From contig NZ_QZXA01000004.1 in the NCBI RefSeq assembly GCF_003601985.1, positions 434,001 to 498,000 of the forward strand: a stretch of DNA of 64,000 nucleotides, written 5' to 3'. The stretch is from Mesorhizobium jarvisii. Lineage in GTDB: Bacteria; Pseudomonadota; Alphaproteobacteria; Rhizobiales; Rhizobiaceae. The translations under genes and the position numbers were made by a program. This document shows positions 37,508-46,241 of the stretch, in pieces. The notes beneath the pieces were generated by a model, which worked only from the letters and a program-made list of their open reading frames with translations, ran no database searches and had not been told where the DNA came from. The first letter of the stretch is position 1. Each line of letters begins with the position of its first letter.

Positions 37508-38026
37508 CTATCGATTCCGCCGCCGCTCCGCCGCCGGCTGGAACGCCACGCGAGCATGATATTTGCAGTAGGGCCCCGTTTCGGCGGCCTCGTTGCCGCA
37601 GAAGTTGAAGTCCTCCGACAGCGGATCGCCGTTCGGCCATTTGCAGGTCCGCTCGGTCAGCTCGACGAGCTGCAGATGCCGTGAGATCGGTACCACGACA
37701 TTCTCGACCGGGCGGATATAGTGCCGCGCCACCGGCTCGGCGTCGAATTGCGTCTGAAGGGCGGTCGCGCCGATCGATGTCGTGACGTGGCGAGCCGTGC
37801 TCGCGGCGCGCGCCACCGATTTCTGAACGGTCGAGCCCTGTGTCGTCTTCTTCTGGCGTGCCGGCGTCGCCGTTGCGCGGCCGCGGCCCGACAGCTTCAG
37901 ACGGTGCACCTTGCCGATGACGGCATTTCGGCTCACCCCTCCAAGCTGGGCAGCAATCTGGCTTGCGCTCAGACCCTCCGACCACAATTTTCTGAGAAGT
38001 TCGACCCGCTCGTCAGTCCAGTTCAT
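37508..38026 (-). CDS. gcrA: GcrA family cell-cycle regulator
   Basis: GcrA of 172 residues. The N-terminal DNA-binding domain (MNWTDERVELLRKLWSEGLS, then SRNAVIGKVHRLKL) recognises GANTC sites methylated by CcrM. A basic Ala/Thr linker follows, and the C-terminal sigma70-interacting domain carries Cys residues in CKWPNGD, NFCGNE and YCKYH. GcrA binds RNA polymerase sigma70 and adjusts transcription of cell-cycle genes. The upstream region contains an unusual cluster of GANTC sites. Confidence 0.94.
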   Translation of the reverse strand: MNWTDERVELLRKLWSEGLSASQIAAQLGGVSRNAVIGKVHRLKLSGRGRATATPARQKKTTQGSTVQKSVARAASTARHVTTSIGATALQTQFDAEPVARHYIRPVENVVVPISRHLQLVELTERTCKWPNGDPLSEDFNFCGNEAAETGPYCKYHARVAFQPAAERRRNR

Positions 38027-38384
38027 GAGACCGCGCTCCTGCTAAGCGTGCGGCAATCAGAATCCTTTCCCGACCCAGCACCACTGCTGGGGCAGACACC
38101 ACATATACCTGGTGATTAGGTCCGCCGCACGAAATCTAGTTATTTCTCGACTACAATTACCTTATGCGCAGACTCGGTGACAAGAGTCCCAAGTGCAACA
38201 CGAATCGGTTTTTTCGGTTTTCCCCAACTTGCCCGGTCGCTTGTGAGCCGGCGTCTCGTCAGGGGGCTTGCCGCGTGCCACTACGCGACGTTTTCGTTGA
38301 CTTCATGGCCGAAAAACACGATAAGCCGCACAAGGCCGCCGCTTTGGCGGCTTTTTTGATTTTCCGGTACCGGAGACGCATATA
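38027..38384. other. 358-bp divergent intergenic region between gcrA and argD
   Basis: Contains four GANTC methylation sites (38060, 38171, 38184, 38202), and an intrinsic terminator at 38335-38357 just before argD. A 73-codon frame across this region (38164-38385) has no homologue I recognise. A small RNA or leader transcript ending at the terminator is possible. Confidence 0.6.
38335..38357 (+). terminator. Rho-independent terminator 28 bp before argD
   Basis: Stem GCCGCC/GGCGGC, 5-nt loop, then six T. It reads on the plus strand and so would stop a transcript coming from the gcrA-argD gap before it enters argD. This fits an attenuated leader or the end of a small RNA. Confidence 0.75.
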
Positions 38385-39584
38385 ATGAGCGGTTCGGCGC
38401 TTTACGAGACCTTTGCTCGCGCTCCCCTGGCTTTCGACCACGGGGAAGGCACCTGGCTGGTTACCGACAAGGGCGAGCGATATCTCGATTTCGCCGGCGG
38501 CATCGCGGTCAATTCGCTCGGCCACAGCCATCCGCATCTGGTCGCGGCGCTGACCGAGCAGGCGGCGAAGTTGTGGCACGTCTCCAATCTCTACGAGATT
38601 CCCGCGCAGAGCCGGCTTGGCGAGCGCCTGGCCGATGCCACATTCGCCGACAAGGTGTTCTTCACCAACTCCGGCGCCGAGGCGCTGGAATGCGCGATCA
38701 AGACGGCGCGGCGCTACCATTTCGTCAAGGGGCATCCCGAGCGCTTCCGCGTCATCACCTTCGAAGGCGCCTTCCATGGCCGCACGCTGGCGACCATCGC
38801 GGCCGGCGGCCAGTACAAATACCTTGAAGGCTTCGGCCCCAAGGTCGAAGGCTTCGACCAGGTCGGCTTCGACGACATCGATGCCGCCGAGAAGGCGATC
38901 ACGCCGGAAACCGCCGCGATCCTGATCGAACCGGTGCAGGGCGAGGGCGGCATCCGCCCGGTCCCGACGCAGTCCCTGAAGCGGCTGCGGCAGCTTTGCG
39001 ACCAGCACGGCCTGTTGTTGATTTATGACGAGGTCCAATGCGGCATTGGCCGCACCGGAAAGCTGTTCGCGCATGAATGGTCAGGTGTTGCGCCCGACAT
39101 CATGGCGATCGCCAAAGGCATTGGCGGCGGCTTCCCGATGGGCGCTTGCCTTGCAACCGACGAAGCAGCTGTCGGCATGACGGCTGGCGTGCACGGCACC
39201 ACATTTGGCGGCAATCCGTTGGCCATGGCCGTCGGCAATGCCGTGCTCGACGTGGTGCTCGAAGACGGCTTCCTCGAAGACGTCCAGCGCAAGGCATTGC
39301 TGATGAAGCAAGGTCTGGCGGCGATCGCCGACGAGTTTCCCGATGTCATCGAAGACATCCGCGGCACCGGCCTCATGCTTGGCCTCAAATGCGCCATGCC
39401 CAACAACAAGGTGAACATGGCACTGCGCGACCAGCATTTGCTGGCGGTTCCGGCCGGCGACAACGTCATTCGCCTGCTGCCGCCGCTCACCGTCACCGAC
39501 GCCGAGATCCACGAAGCGCTCAACCGCATCCGCGCCGGTGCCAAAGGCCTGGCGGATGCCATCGCCGTGGCCGCCGCGAAGTAA
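38385..39584 (+). CDS. argD: acetylornithine/succinyl-diaminopimelate-type aminotransferase
   Basis: Class III PLP aminotransferase of 399 residues. It has [15 protein letters not shown], the [12 protein letters not shown] segment, and the PLP Lys in [14 protein letters not shown] (near residue 243). Upstream of argF it is best read as ArgD, converting N-acetylglutamate semialdehyde to N-acetylornithine. The argD-argF-hslO order is common in Rhizobiales. Confidence 0.92.
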   Translation: MSGSALYETFARAPLAFDHGEGTWLVTDKGERYLDFAGGIAVNSLGHSHPHLVAALTEQAAKLWHVSNLYEIPAQSRLGERLADATFADKVFFTNSGAEALECAIKTARRYHFVKGHPERFRVITFEGAFHGRTLATIAAGGQYKYLEGFGPKVEGFDQVGFDDIDAAEKAITPETAAILIEPVQGEGGIRPVPTQSLKRLRQLCDQHGLLLIYDEVQCGIGRTGKLFAHEWSGVAPDIMAIAKGIGGGFPMGACLATDEAAVGMTAGVHGTTFGGNPLAMAVGNAVLDVVLEDGFLEDVQRKALLMKQGLAAIADEFPDVIEDIRGTGLMLGLKCAMPNNKVNMALRDQHLLAVPAGDNVIRLLPPLTVTDAEIHEALNRIRAGAKGLADAIAVAAAK

Positions 39585-39600
39585 TTCCGGAAAATTGCTG

Positions 39601-40512
39601 ATGTCAGTTCGCCATTTCACCGATCTTTCCACCGTTTCCGAGGGCGACCTGCGCGTCATGCTCGACGACGCGGTGGTGCGAAAGGCGCGCCTCAAGGCCG
39701 GCGAGCGCACCCGGCCGCTCGAAGGCAAGGTGCTGGCGATGATCTTCGACAAGCCGTCGACGCGCACGCGCGTCTCCTTCGATGTCGGCATGCGCCAGCT
39801 CGGCGGCGAGACCATCATGCTGACCGGCACCGAAATGCAGCTTGGCCGCTCCGAGACCATCGCCGACACCGCCAAGGTGTTGTCGCGCTATGTCGACGCG
39901 ATCATGATCCGCACCACCTCGCATGAGCGGCTGCTGGAGCTGACCGAGAACGCCACGGTTCCGGTGATCAACGGGCTGACGGATGACACCCATCCGTGCC
40001 AGCTGATGGCCGACATCATGACCTTCGAGGAGCATCGCGGTCCGGTGGCCGGCAAGACCATCGCCTGGACCGGCGACGGCAACAATGTGCTGCATTCGCT
40101 GCTCGAAGCCTCGGCGCGGTTCCGCTTCAACCTCAACGTCGCCGTGCCGGAAGGCAGCGAGCCGGCGCAGAAGCATATCGACTGGTCCAAGGCCCATGGC
40201 GGGAAGCTCCACTTCACCCGCTCGCCCGAGGAAGCCGTCGAGCAGGCCGACTGTGTCGTCACCGATTGCTGGGTGTCGATGGGCCAGGAGCATCGCGCCC
40301 GCGGCCATAACGTGTTCTCGCCCTACCAGGTCAATGCCAAGCTGATGGCGCATGCCAAGCCGGATGCGCTGTTCATGCACTGTCTGCCGGCGCATCGCGG
40401 TGAGGAAGTGACCGACGAGGTTATCGACGGACCCCATTCGGTGGTCTTCGACGAGGCCGAGAACCGGCTCCACGCCCAGAAGGCGGTGCTTGCCTGGTGT
40501 CTTGGGGCTTGA
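39601..40512 (+). CDS. argF: ornithine carbamoyltransferase
   Basis: OTCase of 303 residues, making citrulline from ornithine and carbamoyl phosphate. The carbamoyl-phosphate motif is [10 protein letters not shown], the ornithine-side motifs are DDTHPCQ and the catalytic-Cys block [12 protein letters not shown]. It starts 16 bp after argD. ATG 39601 is preferred over the longer frame from 39538, which overlaps argD. Its last codons and stop are the first unit of a tandem repeat. Confidence 0.94.
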   Translation: MSVRHFTDLSTVSEGDLRVMLDDAVVRKARLKAGERTRPLEGKVLAMIFDKPSTRTRVSFDVGMRQLGGETIMLTGTEMQLGRSETIADTAKVLSRYVDAIMIRTTSHERLLELTENATVPVINGLTDDTHPCQLMADIMTFEEHRGPVAGKTIAWTGDGNNVLHSLLEASARFRFNLNVAVPEGSEPAQKHIDWSKAHGGKLHFTRSPEEAVEQADCVVTDCWVSMGQEHRARGHNVFSPYQVNAKLMAHAKPDALFMHCLPAHRGEEVTDEVIDGPHSVVFDEAENRLHAQKAVLAWCLGA

Positions 40513-40565
40513 AGTGTCTTGGGGCTTGAAGTGTCTTGGGGCTTGAGGTGGCTTGGAGTTTGAAA
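40498..40565 (+). repeat. four tandem 17-bp units duplicating the 3' end of argF
   Basis: Unit TGTCTTGGGGCTTGAAG occurs at 40498, 40515, 40532 (one change) and 40549 (several changes). The first unit encodes the last four codons (Cys-Leu-Gly-Ala) and stop of argF, so the stop context has been copied downstream, with divergence increasing away from the gene. Confidence 0.9.
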
Positions 40566-40682
40566 GGTCCGGGCGCTTGATCTGCGGGGGCGCGATGCCT
40601 ATCTGCGCCGCATCACGCAAATCAAGCGCGTTTGGACGCATGCACCCCAGGGGGCGGCATGGCCGCGCCCTGGAGCTTTGTC

Positions 40683-41690
40683 ATGTTGGAAACGCATCAA
40701 GTGACTGAACATCACCCCAAACTCGGCGAGTTCGGCTATGCCGGCGACGATCATGTCGTGCCCTTTGAGGTCGGCCCGCTCGACGTGCGCGGCCGTACCG
40801 TGCAGCTCGGGCCGATGCTCGACGCCATTCTCAGCCGCCACGATTATCCCGAGCCGGTCGCCCGCCTGCTGGCGGAAGCCTGTGTACTGACGGTGCTGCT
40901 CGGCACCTCGCTCAAATTCGAGGGCAAGTTCATCCTGCAGACCCGCACCGATGGGCCGGTCGACATGCTGGTGGCGGATTTCACCACGCCGTCGGCGCTG
41001 CGCGCCTATGCGCGCTTCGATGCCGATAGGCTCGAGGCGCTGGTCGCCGCAGGCGAAACGTCCCAGCAGACGCTGCTCGGCGGCGGCGTGCTGGCACTGA
41101 CCATCGACCAGGGCGCCCATACGCAGCGCTATCAAGGCATCGTCCAGCTCGATGGCGAAACCCTGGAAGACGCTGCGCGCACCTATTTCCGCCAGTCGGA
41201 GCAGATCCCGACGGATATCAGGCTCTCGGTCGCCAAGCTTTTGACGCCCGGCGTCGGCGGCGCGCGCGAACAATGGCGCGCCGGCGGCATCCTGGCGCAG
41301 TTCCTGCCGCAGTCGCCCGAGCGCATGCGCGTTCCGGACCTGCACGGCGGCGACGGCGATCCGCGCGAGGAGATCCATGATCCCACGGACAATTCCTGGC
41401 AGGAATTGCTGGCGCTGCTCGGCACGATCGAGCCGACCGAGTTGATCGACCCGACGATCGGTGCCGAACGGCTGCTTTATCGCCTGTTCCACGAGCATGG
41501 CGTACGCGTCTTCGGCGGCGTTCCCGTGGCCGACCAGTGCTCATGCTCTCGCGACAAGATCCGCGGCATCCTCGAGGGCTTCTCCGCGCAGGAGATCGAG
41601 GACAGCACCGAGGATGGCGGCATCCACGTCGCCTGCGAATTCTGCTCGACACAGTACGACTTCGATCCGGCGGAATTTGCCGCACAATAA
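40683..41690 (+). CDS. hslO: Hsp33 redox-regulated chaperone
   Basis: Hsp33 of 335 residues, an ATP-independent holdase activated by oxidation. The C-terminal zinc/redox centre has both cysteine pairs, CSCS (CxC) and CEFC (CxxC), near the end. The frame extends upstream to 40632, but ATG 40683 (MLETHQVTEHHPKLGEFG) gives the alphaproteobacterial start. It follows argF by 170 bp, including the tandem repeat. Confidence 0.93.
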   Translation: MLETHQVTEHHPKLGEFGYAGDDHVVPFEVGPLDVRGRTVQLGPMLDAILSRHDYPEPVARLLAEACVLTVLLGTSLKFEGKFILQTRTDGPVDMLVADFTTPSALRAYARFDADRLEALVAAGETSQQTLLGGGVLALTIDQGAHTQRYQGIVQLDGETLEDAARTYFRQSEQIPTDIRLSVAKLLTPGVGGAREQWRAGGILAQFLPQSPERMRVPDLHGGDGDPREEIHDPTDNSWQELLALLGTIEPTELIDPTIGAERLLYRLFHEHGVRVFGGVPVADQCSCSRDKIRGILEGFSAQEIEDSTEDGGIHVACEFCSTQYDFDPAEFAAQ

Positions 41691-41697
41691 AGCCATT

Positions 41698-41724
41698 CCT
41701 TCTCCCCGTGGAACGGGGAGAAGG
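41698..41724. terminator. bidirectional hairpin between convergent hslO and apaG
   Basis: Perfect 11-bp stem CCTTCTCCCCG/CGGGGAGAAGG with a 5-nt loop fills the 37-bp gap between the two stops. The arms are the same CTTCTCCCC motif that ends the larger mosaic repeat at 47 kb, so it is probably a reused repeat acting as a terminator. Confidence 0.65.
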
Positions 41725-41727
41725 ACG

Positions 41728-42120
41728 CTAATTCACCGTCCGCCGCGTCCCCGGCAGATCCAGCGAGAACGCCGGGATGGCGATGTCGAAGGTCTCGCCG
41801 CGCTTGTTGCGCATCGTATAGTGCCCGACCATGATGCCTGATGGCGTCGAGAGCGGGCAGCCGGACGTGTATTGATAGCTGTCGCCGGGATTGAGTTCGG
41901 GCTGGTCGCCGACGACGCCCGGGCCGCGCACTTCCTCGACTCGGCCGGCACCGTCGGTGATGTGCCAATAGCGCGACAGAAGCTGCACGAATTCGTCCGA
42001 CTGGTTGTCGATCGTTATCTGATAGCCCCAGACAAAGCGGTTCTCGGAAGGATCGGAGCGGTCCTCGAGATAGAACGGCCTGACCTGCACTTCGATGTTG
42101 CGCGTGACGGCGCGGTACAT
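41728..42120 (-). CDS. apaG: ApaG protein
   Basis: ApaG of 130 residues, a fibronectin-III-like beta-sandwich with the core [29 protein letters not shown] and the GxGxxG-like [11 protein letters not shown]. Annotated in places as a Co2+/Mg2+ efflux protein, but the biochemical role is unsettled. ATG 42120 ([13 protein letters not shown]) is preferred over 42132. It converges on hslO. Confidence 0.92.
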   Translation of the reverse strand: MYRAVTRNIEVQVRPFYLEDRSDPSENRFVWGYQITIDNQSDEFVQLLSRYWHITDGAGRVEEVRGPGVVGDQPELNPGDSYQYTSGCPLSTPSGIMVGHYTMRNKRGETFDIAIPAFSLDLPGTRRTVN

Positions 42121-42141
42121 AAGCGGCTCCAAAACAATCTA

Positions 42142-42190
42142 GAGCATGATCCCGAAAAGTGGGAACCGGTTTTCGGAAAAGATCATGCTC
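42142..42190. repeat. rhizobial palindromic repeat element (GAGCATGAT type)
   Basis: A 49-bp imperfect palindrome bounded by GAGCATGAT and GATCATGCTC, with inner CCGAAAA and TTTTCGG arms, upstream of apaG. This sequence type is widespread in Rhizobiales intergenic regions. Only one copy occurs in this window. Confidence 0.85.
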
Positions 42191-42399
42191 AAACCAACAG
42201 AACCTTTCGGCGCTCCCGGCGAGCAGGTCAACGTGCGCGTCTTGTCGCGCCTCGTCTTGAAACGCAGGTGCCGGCAAAGAATGTCATTTAAGTGACACAT
42301 GACAATGGTGGTGTGCACGAACCGGGCGACTCGGCGCTCTGTCGAACTGTTGAAAACGGCCACGATGCGGGCCGTCTCTTCTGGAGTGACCAGATCTCG

Positions 42400-43551
42400 A
42401 TGGAACTCGCTCTCATAGCCGCCTCGCTTTCGACTGCTCTTATCCTTTCAAACACCGCCAGTATCCTTCTCGCCGCCTCACAGCTGAGACGGCGCACAAC
42501 GATCGCACCGCCGGCCGGCAAATCGCCGCCGGTATCGATTGTCATACCCTCGCGCGGCGTCGAGCCGTTCACGCAGGAGACGCTGGAGCGCGCCTTCTCG
42601 CTAGACTGGCCCCGCTACGAGCTGATCTTCTGCGTCGCTCATGGAGACGACCCAGTGGTCAGGCTGATCCGTGCCGCCATTGGCCGCTTTCCAAAAGTGC
42701 CGGCCCGGCTGTTGATCGGCGACGACCGCGTCAGCGCCAATCCCAAGCTCAACAATTGCGTCAAGGGCTGGGAAGCCGCGCGGCACAATTGGGTTGTCCT
42801 GGCCGACTCCAACGTGCTGATGCCGAGAGACTGCGTCCAGCATCTGATGGCGGCGTGGCGGCCGGACACCGGCCTTGTCTGCTCGACACCGATCGGTTCG
42901 CGGCCGGAGGGCTTCTGGGCCGAGGTCGAATGCGCCTTCCTCAACACGCTGCAGGCGCGCTGGCAATATGCCGGCGAGGCGCTCGGCCTTGGCTTTGCCC
43001 AGGGCAAGAGCATGTTGTGGAACAAGCCGATGCTGGATGCCAATGGCGGCATCCGCGCGCTGGCCGCCGAAATCGCCGAAGACGCCGCCGCGACCAAGCT
43101 GGTCAGTGGGCTTGGCCTGCGCGTCAATCTCGTCGCGGCACCCTTCGAGCAGCCGCTTGGCCGACGCACGCTTGGCACGATCTGGTCGCGCCAGGCCCGC
43201 TGGGCGCGCTTGCGGCGCGTCACCTTCCCACGGTTCTTCGCGCCGGAAATCCTGACCGGCGCGGTGGTGCCGCTGGCGCTTGCGCTGGTTGCGGCGGCAA
43301 GCGCCGGCTTCAGCCTCCCGCTGACGGCCATCGCCGTGCTGGCGGCCTTTTATCTCCCGGAATGCGCCCTGGCCTGGTCCAAGGGCTGGCACCTTTCGCC
43401 GCGCACGGTCGCGGCGATGATTGCGCGGGACTTGCTGCTTCCAACCATGTGGGGGCGCGGCTGGCTCGGCGGCGCCGTCGACTGGCGCGGCAATGCGATG
43501 ACCATCGGCACCAAGGCGGCCGAACTGGAAGAGGCGTCGTCGCGCGCCTGA
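42400..43551 (+). CDS. GT21-family lipid glycosyltransferase (ceramide glucosyltransferase-like)
   Basis: Membrane glycosyltransferase of 383 residues with an N-terminal helix (about 2-24), a GT-A domain with VSIVIPSRG, LADSNVLMP (DxD-like), and the GT21 QxxRW-like motif SRQARWARLRR, then two or three C-terminal helices. The family includes ceramide glucosyltransferases. Mesorhizobium loti and Agrobacterium have GT21 members that glycosylate diacylglycerol processively, which is the likelier role here. The frame starts at 42292, but ATG 42400 gives the signal-anchor start. It sits between apaG and metZ, out of functional context. Confidence 0.82.
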   Translation: MELALIAASLSTALILSNTASILLAASQLRRRTTIAPPAGKSPPVSIVIPSRGVEPFTQETLERAFSLDWPRYELIFCVAHGDDPVVRLIRAAIGRFPKVPARLLIGDDRVSANPKLNNCVKGWEAARHNWVVLADSNVLMPRDCVQHLMAAWRPDTGLVCSTPIGSRPEGFWAEVECAFLNTLQARWQYAGEALGLGFAQGKSMLWNKPMLDANGGIRALAAEIAEDAAATKLVSGLGLRVNLVAAPFEQPLGRRTLGTIWSRQARWARLRRVTFPRFFAPEILTGAVVPLALALVAAASAGFSLPLTAIAVLAAFYLPECALAWSKGWHLSPRTVAAMIARDLLLPTMWGRGWLGGAVDWRGNAMTIGTKAAELEEASSRA

Positions 43552-43583
43552 TCGCGGCGCGGACGACCTACCTCGACGACCCT

Positions 43584-44774
43584 CTATTTAGCGGCCTTGA
43601 GAGCCTGCGCGATGTCTTCCAGAAGGTCATCGGTATCCTCCAGGCCGACCGACAGCCTGAGCGTTCCTGGCCCGATGCCGAGTTCGGCGCGCGCCTCGTC
43701 GCTCAAGTTCTTGTGCGTGGTCGTCGCCGGATGGGTGATCAGGCTCTTGGCGTCGCCGAGATTGTTGGAGATCAGCACGATGTCGAGCGCGTTCTGCAGG
43801 GCGAAGGCCGCCTGCTTGCCGCCCTTGACGTCGAGGCAGATCAGCGTCGAGCCGCCCGACATCTGCTTCTTGACGATCGCGGCCTGCGGATGGTCGGCGC
43901 GGCCGGGATAGATGACGCGGGCGATCTGCGGCTGCTCGGCGAGGAAATCTGCGATCTTGCCGGCGCTCTCCGTCTGCTGGCGCACGCGCAGCGGCAGCGT
44001 CTCCAGGCCCTTCAGCAGCGTCCAGGCGTTGAAGGGCGACAGGCTGGGGCCGGTGTGGCGGAAATAATCATGCAAATTCTCGTCGATCCACTTCTTGTCC
44101 GACAGGATCACGCCGCCGAGACAGCGGCCTTGGCCGTCGATGTGCTTGGTTGCCGAATAGACGACGATATGCGCGCCGAGCTGCAACGGCTTCTGCTGCA
44201 GTGGCGTGGCAAAGACATTGTCGACGATAAGCCGCGCGCCGATCGAGTTGGCGAGCGCAGCAACAGCGGCGATGTCGACCACTTCCAGCGTCGGGTTGGT
44301 CGGGCTTTCAAGGAAGAACAGCTTGGTGTTGGGCCTGACCGCCTTTTCCCAGTTGGCGATATCGGTGCCGTCGTCCAGCGTCGCCTCGATGCCGTAGCGC
44401 GGTGCCAGTGTCTCGACCACCCAGCGGCAGGAGCCGAACAGCGCGCGCGCCGCCACGATATGGTCACCGGCCTTGACGCTGCACAGAAGCGCCGCCGTCA
44501 CGGCCGCCATGCCCGATGCCGTGGCGCGTGCGTCTTCCGCGCCTTCCAGCGCGCACATGCGCTTTTCGAACATGTCGACGGTCGGATTGGCGTAGCGCGA
44601 ATAGATGAAGCCGGGTTCCTCGCCCTTGAAGCGGGCTTCGGCGGCTTGCGCCGTTTGATAGACATAGCCCTGGGTCAGGTACATCGCCTCGGAGGTCTCG
44701 CCGAAGCCGGAACGCAGGGTTCCGCCATGCACGAGGGCTGTCTGAGGCTTCCAGTTGCGCTTCTTGTTGCTCAT
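43584..44774 (-). CDS. metZ: O-succinylhomoserine sulfhydrylase
   Basis: PLP enzyme of 396 residues in the Cys/Met-metabolism family, forming homocysteine from O-succinylhomoserine and sulfide. YSRYANPTVDMFEKR lies near the N-terminus and the PLP Lys is in YSATKHIDGQGR. The preceding SAM-II riboswitch and terminator confirm a methionine-biosynthesis role and indicate shut-off when S-adenosylmethionine is high. Confidence 0.94.
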   Translation of the reverse strand: MSNKKRNWKPQTALVHGGTLRSGFGETSEAMYLTQGYVYQTAQAAEARFKGEEPGFIYSRYANPTVDMFEKRMCALEGAEDARATASGMAAVTAALLCSVKAGDHIVAARALFGSCRWVVETLAPRYGIEATLDDGTDIANWEKAVRPNTKLFFLESPTNPTLEVVDIAAVAALANSIGARLIVDNVFATPLQQKPLQLGAHIVVYSATKHIDGQGRCLGGVILSDKKWIDENLHDYFRHTGPSLSPFNAWTLLKGLETLPLRVRQQTESAGKIADFLAEQPQIARVIYPGRADHPQAAIVKKQMSGGSTLICLDVKGGKQAAFALQNALDIVLISNNLGDAKSLITHPATTTHKNLSDEARAELGIGPGTLRLSVGLEDTDDLLEDIAQALKAAK

Positions 44775-44791
44775 CGCTTTGTTCCAGACAC

Positions 44792-44821
44792 AAAAAAACC
44801 GGCCGCGAAAGTCGCAACCGG
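44792..44821 (-). terminator. riboswitch-controlled Rho-independent terminator of metZ
   Basis: On the minus strand a CCGGTTGCG/CGCGGCCGG stem (two G-U pairs, 5-nt ACTTT loop) is followed by seven T, 18 bp before the metZ ATG. It is the expression platform downstream of the SAM-II aptamer. Confidence 0.85.
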
Positions 44822-44843
44822 TCCATACGGCCTCGCGGCCAAC

Positions 44844-44900
44844 GGTCCTTTAGCGACTTGTTTAACGTGGCTGCAAGCCGACCGGCCAAATCACCACGGG
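44844..44900 (-). ncRNA. SAM-II riboswitch aptamer
   Basis: Minus-strand leader of metZ with SAM-II hallmarks: P1 stem CGTGG/CCACG, conserved loop text TGATTTGG and CTTGCAGCC, ACGTTAAACAAG linker, and 3' pseudoknot CGGTC/GACCG closing with GCTAAAGGACCG. A promoter-like TTGACG, 17-bp spacer and TAAAGG lie just upstream (complement of about 44908-44936). SAM-II aptamers occur before metZ/metA-type genes in alphaproteobacteria. Confidence 0.9.
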
Positions 44901-45045
44901 ATAACGACCCTTTAGACCCGTACCACGCTTGCGTCAATTGCCGGCTTCATTAAGAGGTTTGTACCAGGCAGGTTCCGCAAGAATGTTCCATGTTTTCCGG
45001 CGAGAACCTGTTGGTAGGAAATTCGTCTGGCCTAGGAGCGGAGCC

Positions 45046-46140
45046 TTGCGGCAGACAGGCATTCTTCCCGATCAGGACATCTCGGCGCTGTTCCAGTCCG
45101 GCGCGCTGAAGTCGCCGCGCGCGCTCGACGCCGACCAGATCCAGCCGGCGAGCCTTGATCTGCGGCTCGGCGACAAGGCCTGGCGGGTGCGGGCCTCGTT
45201 CCTGCCGGGTCCCAACCACAGGGTTTCGGAAAAGCTCGACCGGCTGCAACTGCACGAAATCAATCTTGCCGAGGGCGCGGTGCTGGAGACCGGCTGCGTC
45301 TATATCGTGCCCTTGCTTGAAAGCCTGGCATTGCCGGCGGACATTTCGGCCTCGGCCAATCCGAAGAGTTCGACCGGGCGGCTCGACATTTTCACCCGTG
45401 TCATGACCGACCGTGGCCACGAGTTCGACAAGATCGCCGCCGGCTACAACGGTCCGCTCTATCTGGAAGTCAGCCCGCGCACCTTTCCGATCGTCGTGCG
45501 CACCGGTTCGCGCCTGTCGCAAATCCGCTTCCGCACCGGCAACGCGCTGCTCTCGGAGACCGAATTGCATGAATTGCACCGCGCGCAGATGCTGGTCGCC
45601 ACCGAGCCGCCGAATATTTCGGGCGGCGGCATCGCGCTGTCGATCGATCTCAAGGGCAACGGTGATGGGCTGGTCGGCTATCGCGGCAAGCATCACACCG
45701 GCCTCGTCGATGTCGACAAGCGCGCCGCCCAGGATGTCGTCGATTTCTGGGAACCGATCCACAAGAGCGGCGCCGGCGAACTGGTGCTCGATCCAGACGA
45801 ATTCTACATCCTCGTCAGCCAGGAGGCGGTGCATGTGCCGCCGCTCTACGCCGCCGAGATGACGCCCTTCGACCCGCTGGTCGGCGAATTTCGCGTCCAT
45901 TATGCCGGCTTCTTCGATCCGGGCTTCGGCCATTCGGCGGCCGGTGGCACCGGCAGCCGGGCCGTGCTTGAAGTGCGCAGCCACGAGGTGCCGTTCATCC
46001 TCGACCATGGCCAGATCGTCGGCCGGCTGGTCTACGAGCACATGCTGAAGCGGCCGCAGGCCCTCTACGGCACCGCTCTCGGCTCCAACTACCAGGCACA
46101 GGGCCTGAAGCTCTCCAAGCATTTCCGCGCTGCGCGCTGA
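45046..46140 (+). CDS. 2'-deoxycytidine 5'-triphosphate deaminase
   Basis: Protein of 364 residues of the dCTP deaminase/dUTPase superfamily, converting dCTP to dUTP for thymidylate synthesis. It is the long alphaproteobacterial form with two dUTPase-like halves: ASLDLRLGDKAW, SANPKSSTGRLDIFTRV and GYNGPLYLEV in the first. A TAGGAG site 7 bp before TTG 45046 (reading MRQTGILPDQDI) decides the start; the open frame reaches back to 44929 and ATG 44983 is a weaker choice. Confidence 0.86.
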   Translation: MRQTGILPDQDISALFQSGALKSPRALDADQIQPASLDLRLGDKAWRVRASFLPGPNHRVSEKLDRLQLHEINLAEGAVLETGCVYIVPLLESLALPADISASANPKSSTGRLDIFTRVMTDRGHEFDKIAAGYNGPLYLEVSPRTFPIVVRTGSRLSQIRFRTGNALLSETELHELHRAQMLVATEPPNISGGGIALSIDLKGNGDGLVGYRGKHHTGLVDVDKRAAQDVVDFWEPIHKSGAGELVLDPDEFYILVSQEAVHVPPLYAAEMTPFDPLVGEFRVHYAGFFDPGFGHSAAGGTGSRAVLEVRSHEVPFILDHGQIVGRLVYEHMLKRPQALYGTALGSNYQAQGLKLSKHFRAAR

Positions 46141-46241
46141 ACCCCGGTGTTGCCGCCAGGCAAGATACTTGCCTGCACCGGTACATCATGCTTGGCTGGC
46201 TTGTCGGCCGTCGAGATGGCGGCGCTCAAGGGGACAAGAAA

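Noticed and set aside
37394..37508. CRISPR-like array
   Set aside because: Units are 7 bp, contiguous and without spacers, and no cas genes are present.
38164..38385. 73-codon plus-strand frame before argD
   Set aside because: It spans the intrinsic terminator, lacks a ribosome-binding site and resembles no protein; kept only as a possible leader RNA region.
42756..44915. Plus-strand open frame of 719 codons
   Set aside because: Overlaps the GT21 gene out of frame and metZ in antisense; no motif.
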